Below are positions 14,562-20,652 of a DNA stretch of 20,652 nucleotides, piece by piece; the stretch's first letter is position 1; each line of letters starts with the position of its first letter. The stretch is from a virus. The position numbers were made by a program, and so were the translations under genes. The notes under the pieces were generated by a model. That model was given only the letters and a program-made list of their open reading frames with translations, was not told the DNA's origin and did no database searches. Where the stretch lies: IMG/VR virus record IMGVR_UViG_3300038369_000535, positions 5,405-26,056 of that record; one strand, written 5' to 3'.

Positions 14562-15701
14562 ATGTACAAACAAATCAGCGATATTCTCAATCGAGAACAA
14601 ACTAGACAAGACAACACAATAGAATTAATTGCCAGTGAAAACTATACTAGTCAGGCAATTATGGATTTGTGTGGTTCTATTTTTACAAACAAATATGCCG
14701 AAGGTTACCCAGGTAAAAGATATTACAATGGTTGTCAAAACTATGACGAAGTAGAATCATTAGCAATTAAAACTGCAATTAAATTGTTTAACAGCAACTA
14801 TGCAAACGTGCAACCACATTGTGGTGCTAATGCAAACACAGCCGTTTACCAAGCATTTTTGCAACCAGGTGATAAAATACTAGGTATGGATTTAGCAAGT
14901 GGCGGACATTTAAGTCATGGCTCACCACCAAACATATCAGGTAAAATATATGAAGCACATCATTATGGTGTAAACAATGAAGGCTTTTTGGATTATGATG
15001 AAATTGAAAAACAAGCAAAAAGTGTTTTACCTCAAATGATTGTTGCTGGTGCAAGTGCATACCCAAGACAGATTGAATGGAAGAGATTTAGACAAATTGC
15101 AGATGAAGTTGGTGCAAAACTTTTAATTGATATGGCACACTATTCAGGAATTATTGCAGGTAAGGCATACACAAACCCACTTCCTTTTGCTGATGTTGTT
15201 ACAAGCACAACACACAAAACTCTTAGAGGTCCAAGAGGAGGTATAATTTTATGGAACTCTCCAGAATATACTAGAAGAATCAATAGTGCAATTTTTCCTG
15301 GTACACAAGGTGGACCTTTAATGAACATTATTGCCGCAAAAGCACAATGCTTCTTAGAAGCAAGTGAGATGGAGTTTAGTGTTTATGCACATGATGTTGT
15401 TGCTAATGCTAGAGCATTTGCAGAACAACTTATGGTAAATGGTTTTGAATGCTTGACAGGTGGAACAGATTCGCATATAATACTTATAGATTTAACAAAT
15501 AAAAACATCAGTGGACGTGAAGCCGCCGACCTATTAGAAGAAAATGGTATTACTGTGAACAAAAATGGTATCCCAAATGATCCAAGAGGGTTTACTGAAA
15601 CTTCTGGTATTAGAGTAGGAACAGCGGCAGAAACAACTAAAGGACACGATGCAGAATGGTTTAGGAACCTAGCAGATAAAATTGCTGAAATTATTGTATG
15701 A
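14562..15701 (+). CDS. glyA: Serine hydroxymethyltransferase
   Basis: PLP enzyme that converts serine and tetrahydrofolate to glycine and 5,10-methylene-tetrahydrofolate. The 379-residue protein starts like the family (NREQTRQDNTIELIASENY). It keeps the region around GKRYYNGCQNYDEVE, the pyridine-binding LLIDMAHYSG, the PLP-lysine motif STTHKTLRGPRGG with Lys219, and C-terminal SGIRVGTAAET. E. coli GlyA is 417 residues; the shortening is spread over the chain. The start at 14562 is preferred over ATG 14490 because the extra residues would overlap the upstream gene and do not resemble GlyA. It overlaps the MazG-like gene by 4 bases. It supplies the cofactor ThyX needs. Confidence 0.95.
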   Translation: MYKQISDILNREQTRQDNTIELIASENYTSQAIMDLCGSIFTNKYAEGYPGKRYYNGCQNYDEVESLAIKTAIKLFNSNYANVQPHCGANANTAVYQAFLQPGDKILGMDLASGGHLSHGSPPNISGKIYEAHHYGVNNEGFLDYDEIEKQAKSVLPQMIVAGASAYPRQIEWKRFRQIADEVGAKLLIDMAHYSGIIAGKAYTNPLPFADVVTSTTHKTLRGPRGGIILWNSPEYTRRINSAIFPGTQGGPLMNIIAAKAQCFLEASEMEFSVYAHDVVANARAFAEQLMVNGFECLTGGTDSHIILIDLTNKNISGREAADLLEENGITVNKNGIPNDPRGFTETSGIRVGTAAETTKGHDAEWFRNLADKIAEIIV

Positions 15702-15952
15702 AAAAACAGGAAGAGATGTTAGTTATTACCGCAGAAGAATGTGGAGAACTAATACAAGCATGTAGCAAAGTTATTCGTAGCAAAGGCAAAACAAAATACA
15801 TAAGAAACTTACAAGATGAAATTGGTGATGTAATGTGTATGATTGAAATTATAAAGTTAAGTGGCCTTGTTACAGATGAACAAATTGCAGATAGAATTAA
15901 AGAGAAAAAAGAAAAATTAATGAAGTGGAGTTTATTGTTTAGTGAAGATTGA
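15698..15952 (+). CDS. MazG-like nucleotide pyrophosphohydrolase
   Basis: A compact 84-residue all-alpha protein with the metal-binding EEXXE motif EECGE (13-17) and EXXD motif EIGD (41-44), arranged as in MazG and phosphoribosyl-ATP pyrophosphohydrolase domains. These hydrolyse nucleoside triphosphates or related substrates to monophosphate and pyrophosphate. In phages they are proposed to cleanse dNTP pools or affect ppGpp, but the substrate is not shown here. It overlaps glyA (ATGA) and extends into the next gene by 11 bases. Confidence 0.85.
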   Translation: MKKQEEMLVITAEECGELIQACSKVIRSKGKTKYIRNLQDEIGDVMCMIEIIKLSGLVTDEQIADRIKEKKEKLMKWSLLFSED

Positions 15953-16511
15953 TTTTGACGTAGATATTGATATGGCAAACAGAGATGATTTACTAAAATT
16001 AGTAAAGCATACTCCTGCAAGTATTTTTTCTAATAATGAATTTAGCAAACACAATACAGGTGTTTATATACAAAACATTCCGTTTGATCCTGTTGAAGGA
16101 TACAGCACTATTGATCACAAAGATGCAGAAGAACAAGGTTGGTTTAAATTAGATGTATTGAACAATAGCATTTACAAAGATGTAAAAGACAATGCACATT
16201 TAGATAAACTGCTAAACACAGAACCTATGTGGGAACTATTCCAGCATGAAGAAATAGTTGAAAAACTATTCCATATTAATAATCATTGGGAGATAGTAAA
16301 GCAACATCCACCCACAAGTATAGATCAGTTGGCAATGATATTGGCAATGATCAGGCCAGGTAAAAGATATTTAGTTGGTAAATCTTGGCAAGAGATTGAA
16401 CAAGATGTTTGGGTAAAACCAAATGATGATACATACTTCTTTAAAAAGTCTCATAGTTATGGTTATGCAGTGGCTATAATTGTGCAGTTAAATTTGATTT
16501 GTGAAGGTTAG
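15942..16511 (+). CDS. Small protein resembling fragments of bacterial DnaE
   Basis: Several blocks match, in the right order, the catalytic-subunit chemistry of bacterial DNA polymerase III alpha. FDVDIDMANRDDLLKLV resembles the DnaE PDFDVDF...R segment, and HNTGVYIQNIPFD resembles its H-A-G-V-V-I region. EEQGWFKLDVLNNSIY resembles the GL(L)KFDFLGL region, and FFKKSHSYGYAVAI resembles the F-K-S-H-A-Y-A region. The polymerase is ~1100 residues and this protein is 189, so most of the enzyme is missing and it is not expected to polymerise. It may be a conserved phage-specific relic or a protein with a new role near DNA. ATG 15942 overlaps the MazG-like stop. Convergent with the minus-strand gene, sharing 4 bases. 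Confidence 0.8.
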   Translation: MKIDFDVDIDMANRDDLLKLVKHTPASIFSNNEFSKHNTGVYIQNIPFDPVEGYSTIDHKDAEEQGWFKLDVLNNSIYKDVKDNAHLDKLLNTEPMWELFQHEEIVEKLFHINNHWEIVKQHPPTSIDQLAMILAMIRPGKRYLVGKSWQEIEQDVWVKPNDDTYFFKKSHSYGYAVAIIVQLNLICEG

Positions 16512-16873
16512 TCGTCTACCTTCTGCACCAACTGAATCGTTCTTCTCTTTATCCTTTTCTTAATTAAATTCTGTAACGTTGTTACAGGTCCAAATAATAT
16601 TTCAACATCTTTGGTAGCAAAAGTTTTTAAGCAAGAATGAAATTGTTTCATTTCATAATGTAAGAATACATCTATAGGAAGTTGCCGGTTACTTTCCCAC
16701 CACCAAATTTGACCTAGTTCTAAAAATTCTTTTCTCAATGTAAGATTAGGTATTGTGTCTACATCATAAAATGTAAGTATTTGATTATCTTGATTGACTA
16801 CAATACCAACATATTCTTTCCCTGAATATTTTATGCCGGTTAAAAATTCTAATTCTTCTTTGATAGGTTCCAT
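16508..16873 (-). CDS. Hypothetical protein, the only minus-strand gene
   Basis: 121-residue protein, no signal peptide, with a strand-rich first half (YVGIVVNQDNQILTFYDVD), a WWWESNRQLPIDVFL middle and a very basic end (IKKRIKRRTIQLV). The basic tail could bind nucleic acid. I recall similar proteins ending in a KRIKRR motif as conserved unknowns in marine T4-like phages. It ends 4 bases inside the convergent gene and shows no clear ribosome site or promoter upstream. Its start lies close to the promoter-like element before the next plus-strand gene. Confidence 0.75.
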   Translation of the reverse strand: MEPIKEELEFLTGIKYSGKEYVGIVVNQDNQILTFYDVDTIPNLTLRKEFLELGQIWWWESNRQLPIDVFLHYEMKQFHSCLKTFATKDVEILFGPVTTLQNLIKKRIKRRTIQLVQKVDD

Positions 16874-16902
16874 TCAATAGTTATTTACCAAATTAAATTT
16901 TA

Positions 16903-16910
16903 GATAAATA
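16903..16910 (+). promoter_or_regulatory. Late-promoter-like GATAAATA
   Basis: GATAAATA sits 5 bases before the ATG at 16916, the same spacing as the glyA copy. It precedes the only virion-like gene in the window, where a late promoter would make sense. There is no Shine-Dalgarno, so a transcript from here would be leaderless or nearly so. Confidence 0.45.
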
Positions 16911-16915
16911 CAGTT

Positions 16916-17716
16916 ATGAGCAACTTTAGTCAAGGACTATACATTTATGACAATGAAATTGATGTTACAATAACATCTACAAGCATATTACTGGATAACA
17001 GACCAATGAATAATAGAAAATTAAAAGCACATAAAGGTGTAACAAATGAGTTCATTTTCAATGTAACAAATAGAGATAGAAAACCACAGAACTTATATTC
17101 TGATACTCTTAGAGCATCTATTATCAATCCCACAAATAAAAAGAGATTGGTAACTAAAACTTTGGAAGTAAACATGGATTTAGGTAAAGCAAAACTTCTT
17201 TTAACAGATGGTGACTTACAAAATATAGAAAGAGGTTTATATTGGATATATCTAACTAGAAGTGACAGTGAAATAGAAAGCAGACCTTTATATAGCGATC
17301 ACAATAACAATGTCAGATTTGAGATAGAGGTTACAGACCAAGTTGTCCAAGATCCAGTTGCTACTCAAACCAACACAACATTTGTACAAACTGCAAACAC
17401 TATGTTAGGTGATGCCGCAAACATTTTGGTTAGTAGTGCATTGTACGGAAACATAGAAAAAAACTTTACTGATAGTCAGCACACAATAGCAGTTTATCCT
17501 GATACATACACAGGACAAGTAACTGTTCAAGGTAGTTGCATTACCGGCACTCCTGACAATGAAGACGACAGTAAAGATTGGTTCAATATCCAGAATATGG
17601 ATATTTCTAATAGTAGTGTGATAAATCATACTACATTTGTTGTTAGTTGTAATTGGATTAGAGTAGTTAGCAAACCTACTTCGGGCAGTATCTCAAAAGT
17701 TTTATTAAGAAACTAG
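16916..17716 (+). CDS. Probable virion (baseplate or tail) structural protein
   Basis: 266-residue beta-rich protein without signal peptide. The N-terminal half is asparagine- and lysine-rich with alternating strands (NEFIFNVTNRDRKPQNLYSD) of the kind seen in baseplate or tail upper proteins, and the C-terminal half contains VTVQGSCITG, DDSKDWFNIQN and a final WIRVVSKPTSGSISKVLLRN. Such QGS...DW(F)xI...W(I)RV endings recur in marine T4-like virion proteins as I recall, so a structural role is likely, but the exact position in the particle is unknown. It stands alone between a minus-strand gene and the primase promoter, and a late-promoter-like element lies just upstream. Confidence 0.65.
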   Translation: MSNFSQGLYIYDNEIDVTITSTSILLDNRPMNNRKLKAHKGVTNEFIFNVTNRDRKPQNLYSDTLRASIINPTNKKRLVTKTLEVNMDLGKAKLLLTDGDLQNIERGLYWIYLTRSDSEIESRPLYSDHNNNVRFEIEVTDQVVQDPVATQTNTTFVQTANTMLGDAANILVSSALYGNIEKNFTDSQHTIAVYPDTYTGQVTVQGSCITGTPDNEDDSKDWFNIQNMDISNSSVINHTTFVVSCNWIRVVSKPTSGSISKVLLRN

Positions 17717-17744
17717 TTGACTTTTTCCTCTTACATGCTATAAT
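17717..17744 (+). promoter_or_regulatory. Sigma70-type promoter that abuts the primase start
   Basis: TTGACT (17717-17722), 16 bases, TGC, then TATAAT (17739-17744), the same layout as the promoters at 9894 and 11712. Counting seven bases past the -10 box puts the start of transcription at the A of the ATG (17751), so the mRNA would be leaderless. No ribosome site is present. Confidence 0.75.
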
Positions 17745-17750
17745 ATAGGC

Positions 17751-18725
17751 ATGATCGAACAGATTGTTGAAACAGTACATAGACTTATTCTTGACCATTT
17801 ACCAATAAGAAGTAATACTACTCCTAGCGGATGGCGTACTTTTAATTGTCCTATGTGTAGCGATACTCGTAAACGTGGTGGTGTTATTACCAGTGGTCCA
17901 AAAATAAGTTATCATTGTTTTAATTGTAATTACACAACAGGCTGGACACCTAGTCCTCACTTAGGTAAAAAATATAAAGACTTAGCAGAAGCATTAGGTG
18001 TTGATAAAAATGTAATACACAACGTCACAATTGAACTTATGAAAAACAGTGATGAGTTCGAAGACATAGATGTTGATAATTATGTGTACAATTTTAAACA
18101 TTTTGAAAAAGTAGACTTGCCATCGGATGTAGAAATGATTAGCACATTAGATGACAATCATGAACTAAAAGTTTATGCAAAGCAAAGAGGCATACTAGAC
18201 TTATATCCACTATTACATTTTTCTGATGTTCAAAACAAGAGAAGAGTTGTTGTGCCTTTCACATACAACAATGAGTTAGTAGGCTGGACAGCAAGACACA
18301 TAGATCCGCCTAACAAGCAAACTCCTAAATACTTGCATAAACTACAACCAGGATATGTGTTTAACGTAGACAAGTTTGCAGACACTGACAGAGAAATAGT
18401 TATTGTCACAGAAGGTGTATTTGATGCAATTATGGTTGATGGTGTAAGCATTATGGGTAATAGTGTAACGCCAGAACAAGCACATTTGATTGACAAATTG
18501 GGTAAGAGAGTAATTGTTTGTCCTGATAAAGATAAAGCAGGTGTTGAATTAATTGATCAAGCATTAGAGTTAGGGTGGGAAGTAAGTTTTCCAGACTGGC
18601 ATACAAGTTGTAAGGATGCCGCAGATGCAGTTTTGAGGTATGGCAGACTTGCAACTATAAAAAGTATTATAGATTGTGCAACAAATAATAAAATTAAGAT
18701 TCAAGTTAAATCTAAAATGATATAA
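17751..18725 (+). CDS. DNA primase (T4 gp61-like)
   Basis: Makes RNA primers for lagging-strand synthesis together with the helicase encoded downstream. Zinc ligands are Cys33, Cys36, Cys56 and Cys59 (NCPMCSD...YHCFNCN). The TOPRIM core follows: VTEGVFDAIMV with Glu221, then CPDKDKAG with Asp259 and Asp261, the usual metal-binding acidic residues. The 324-residue length is close to T4 gp61 (342). The gene starts directly at a promoter and is followed by a hypothetical gene and the helicase gene, an operon order that fits a primosome. Confidence 0.92.
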   Translation: MIEQIVETVHRLILDHLPIRSNTTPSGWRTFNCPMCSDTRKRGGVITSGPKISYHCFNCNYTTGWTPSPHLGKKYKDLAEALGVDKNVIHNVTIELMKNSDEFEDIDVDNYVYNFKHFEKVDLPSDVEMISTLDDNHELKVYAKQRGILDLYPLLHFSDVQNKRRVVVPFTYNNELVGWTARHIDPPNKQTPKYLHKLQPGYVFNVDKFADTDREIVIVTEGVFDAIMVDGVSIMGNSVTPEQAHLIDKLGKRVIVCPDKDKAGVELIDQALELGWEVSFPDWHTSCKDAADAVLRYGRLATIKSIIDCATNNKIKIQVKSKMI

Positions 18726-18731
18726 AAGGGA

Positions 18732-18739
18732 AATAAATA
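18732..18739 (+). promoter_or_regulatory. Weak late-promoter-like AATAAATA
   Basis: AATAAATA in the short gap after the primase gene, 10 bases before AGGAGA (18749-18754) and 25 before the ATG at 18764. This spacing allows a short leader, but the match is only seven or eight bases in AT-rich DNA. Confidence 0.25.
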
Positions 18740-18763
18740 TATGCATATAGGAGACTTAAATAA

Positions 18764-19495
18764 ATGTCAAGAATAAAAAATCTTTGCATTGTAGGAACTG
18801 ACAAGATTGCAGGACATAGTAATGCAGTAGATGCATGGTCCAAAATAGAATACTTTGATCAAATTGCAACTGTACATCAAAAATATGCAAGTATAGAAAG
18901 AGTTCTAACACAATGGTTAAAGTATTGCAGAGGTTTTGGTAAGCCAAGTGAGGAAGGAATAGAAAGTTATTTTCAAAATTCCATATTCATATTGGAATTG
19001 CCTCACCCAGATAACAAAACAATTTGGGTAGAAGACTTTGGTTGTTATGTAAACTTCTGTGGTGAAACAGGCGATATGTATATAGAAGATGATGAATACA
19101 GAGAAAATACGCCAGGATGGTTCTTTGATCAAATACAAGAACAAAAAGAAAAATTAAAATTGTATGAGGAACTACAACCAAATAGAGAAAAGAATAATTT
19201 AAGAGCAACTGTAAGCAACGTATTTTCATGCTATTTGCAATGTATGAGATCGCAAGGACAAATAATTGCATTAGAAAGAAGTCATTGTCCTGCATATGAT
19301 ACACTAAGACAAGTCAGTGAAGAATATTTAATTACAGGCAATCATTGGTATGGACCTACAGTAGAAAGAGTAATAAAAGAAAACAATTTTGAACAACCAT
19401 TTGCCGAAAATAACATATTAACAGACGAGGTATATAGTAAGTATGTTAATAAGGTCTCTAAAAACATGCGTAAATTAGGATTCTTTGATTATTAA
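18764..19495 (+). CDS. Hypothetical protein, 243 aa
   Basis: No family is recognised. A short N-terminal strand (IKNLCIVGTDKIAG) is followed by helical regions, a motif-free charged segment DQIQEQKEKLKLYEEL, and several cysteines and tryptophans (LTQWLKYCRGFG, CYVNFCG, FSCYLQCM). No signal peptide. An AGGAGA site precedes the start by 9 bases. Between primase and helicase it may be a primosome-associated factor, but that is only positional inference. Confidence 0.75.
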   Translation: MSRIKNLCIVGTDKIAGHSNAVDAWSKIEYFDQIATVHQKYASIERVLTQWLKYCRGFGKPSEEGIESYFQNSIFILELPHPDNKTIWVEDFGCYVNFCGETGDMYIEDDEYRENTPGWFFDQIQEQKEKLKLYEELQPNREKNNLRATVSNVFSCYLQCMRSQGQIIALERSHCPAYDTLRQVSEEYLITGNHWYGPTVERVIKENNFEQPFAENNILTDEVYSKYVNKVSKNMRKLGFFDY

Positions 19496-19497
19496 TT

Positions 19498-20652
19498 ATG
19501 AGTGAAATAAAAGATTACAACGAAGATATACAGTATTTGTTTTTGCAATTTTTAATCAGCGATTCTGATTTGTTTGCAAGATGTCAAAACATTGTCAATC
19601 CTGAATTCTTTTCCAGGAAGTATAAACCTACAGTTGAATTATTAGTATCTCACAGTAAAGATTATAATTCTCTGCCTACAATAGATCAAATAAATGCTGT
19701 GGGTGGTGCAAATTTTGAAACACTTGTTAATGTAACGCCAGATCATCAAAATTGGTTTATGGATGAATTTGAAACATTCTGTAGACATAAAGCATTAGAA
19801 CAAGCAATTATCGAAAGCACAGATCTTTTAGAAGACAAAGATTATGGTAGTGTTGAAGAAAAAATTAAAAAAGCAGTACAGACTGGATTGGTAAAAGATC
19901 TAGGTCTTGAATATTTTGAAAATCCAAAGGAGAGATTGGAATGGATAAAGAAACAAGCAGGAGCAGTAAGCACAGGCTGGAAAGGAATAGATCAGAAACT
20001 GTACGGTGGGTTGAACAGAGGCGAAATCACAATATTCGCAGGAGGCTCCGGCGCAGGTAAAAGTTTATTCTTGCAAAACTTTGGTGTGAATTGGAGTCTT
20101 GCAGGACTCAATGTTGTTTACATTAGTTTAGAATTGAGCGAACAATTGATTAGTATGAGATTAGATAGTATGATATCTGGTTATAGTACTAAAGAGATAA
20201 TGAAAAACATGGATGATGTAGACTTAAAAGTTCGCATGAAAGGTAAAGGTTCGGGCAAATTCCGTGTAAAATATATGCCAAGTGGTGTAACAACCAATGA
20301 TGTTAGAGCATTTTTGCGTGAGTATGAGATACAAGCAGGTATAAAAGTTGATTGTTTACTTGTTGATTACTTGGATCTCATGATGCCAATTAGTGGTAAA
20401 GTAAGTGCAGAGAATACATTTATAAAAGATAAATTTGTTTCTGAAGAGTTGCGTAACTTAGCGGCAGAAAGAAATTTATTACTAGTGACAGCATCTCAGT
20501 TGAATAGAAGTGCTGTAGAAGAAATAGAATTTGACCACCATCATATAGCAGGTGGTATTAGTAAAATACAAACAGCAGATAATGTTGTTGGTATATTCAC
20601 AAGCAATGCTATGAGAGAACGTGGTAGATATCAAATACAGTTTATGAAAACA
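19498..20652 (+). CDS. Replicative DNA helicase (gp41/DnaB-like), 3'-truncated
   Basis: Ring helicase that unwinds DNA ahead of the polymerase and works with primase. The 385 visible codons start ATGAGTGAAATA two bases after the preceding stop. An N-terminal helical domain (1-150) is followed by the RecA-like motor: Walker A GGSGAGKS (182-189), VVYISLELSEQ (207-216), Walker B LLVDYLD (287-293) and TASQLNR (331-337). A T4-like gp41 is ~475 residues, so about 90 residues lie beyond the window. No Shine-Dalgarno is obvious. Confidence 0.93.
   Translation, partial: MSEIKDYNEDIQYLFLQFLISDSDLFARCQNIVNPEFFSRKYKPTVELLVSHSKDYNSLPTIDQINAVGGANFETLVNVTPDHQNWFMDEFETFCRHKALEQAIIESTDLLEDKDYGSVEEKIKKAVQTGLVKDLGLEYFENPKERLEWIKKQAGAVSTGWKGIDQKLYGGLNRGEITIFAGGSGAGKSLFLQNFGVNWSLAGLNVVYISLELSEQLISMRLDSMISGYSTKEIMKNMDDVDLKVRMKGKGSGKFRVKYMPSGVTTNDVRAFLREYEIQAGIKVDCLLVDYLDLMMPISGKVSAENTFIKDKFVSEELRNLAAERNLLLVTASQLNRSAVEEIEFDHHHIAGGISKIQTADNVVGIFTSNAMRERGRYQIQFMKT

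Noticed and set aside
18741-18776. 11-codon frame with ATG after the primase gene
   Set aside because: Contains the ribosome site of the next gene and is too short to support.
1-20652. CRISPR array, tRNA, rRNA, integrase or transposase
   Set aside because: Reading through the window I saw no spaced direct repeats, cloverleaf-like GC-rich segment or recombinase motif; no computation was run.

Overview
The window looks like part of the genome of a T4-like (myovirus-type) tailed phage with an AT-rich genome, probably infecting an AT-rich marine Gram-negative bacterium. A SAR11-like or other alphaproteobacterial host is a guess from base composition and gene style, not something the sequence proves. 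The evidence for a phage is dense, almost entirely one-strand coding with ATGA/TAATG overlaps, plus a T4-type replication set: UvsW-like helicase, a probable gp62-like clamp-loader subunit, gp30-like ATP-dependent DNA ligase, gp61-like primase and a gp41/DnaB-like helicase. ThyX, a MazG-like pyrophosphohydrolase and many small conserved-looking unknowns fit the same picture. No integrase, tRNA, rRNA, CRISPR array or insertion sequence was seen.

Layout. 1-883: 3' part of an AAA+ ATPase gene, closed by a strong GC-rich hairpin terminator (912-942). 958-2520: a compact TonB-dependent outer-membrane receptor with signal peptide. 2535-5216: uvsW and two unknowns, one with a faint isochorismatase-type cysteine hydrolase signature. 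5213-7710: an overlapping metabolic cassette of metK (SAM synthetase), apt (adenine phosphoribosyltransferase), an MTA/SAH-nucleosidase-like gene and a cupin. 7710-9857: two small proteins, the probable gp62, a zinc-finger protein and thyX. 9885-9951: a hairpin that overlaps a sigma70-type promoter, which starts a short operon of an 85-aa SH3/KOW-like protein and a 494-aa FG-GAP-type lipoprotein. 11712-11769: a near-copy of that promoter and leader starts a run of small genes leading into DNA ligase, a 32-aa membrane peptide, two more small genes, glyA, mazG-like and a small protein resembling pieces of bacterial DnaE. One gene (16508-16873) is on the minus strand. 16916-17716 is a probable virion protein. 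A third promoter of the same family abuts the primase start codon. The window ends inside the gp41-like helicase gene.

How the genes may work together. The replication proteins would form most of a T4-style replisome. ThyX, GlyA and MazG-like point to thymidylate, folate and nucleotide-pool control: GlyA makes the methylene-THF that ThyX uses. MetK, the nucleosidase and Apt form a chemically coherent loop: ATP and methionine give SAM, SAM gives SAH or MTA, the nucleosidase releases adenine, and Apt returns adenine to AMP. The most unusual content is two predicted host-envelope proteins, a TonB-dependent receptor and an outer-membrane-type lipoprotein, suggesting that the phage alters nutrient uptake or surface receptor availability during infection. 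That last point is inference.
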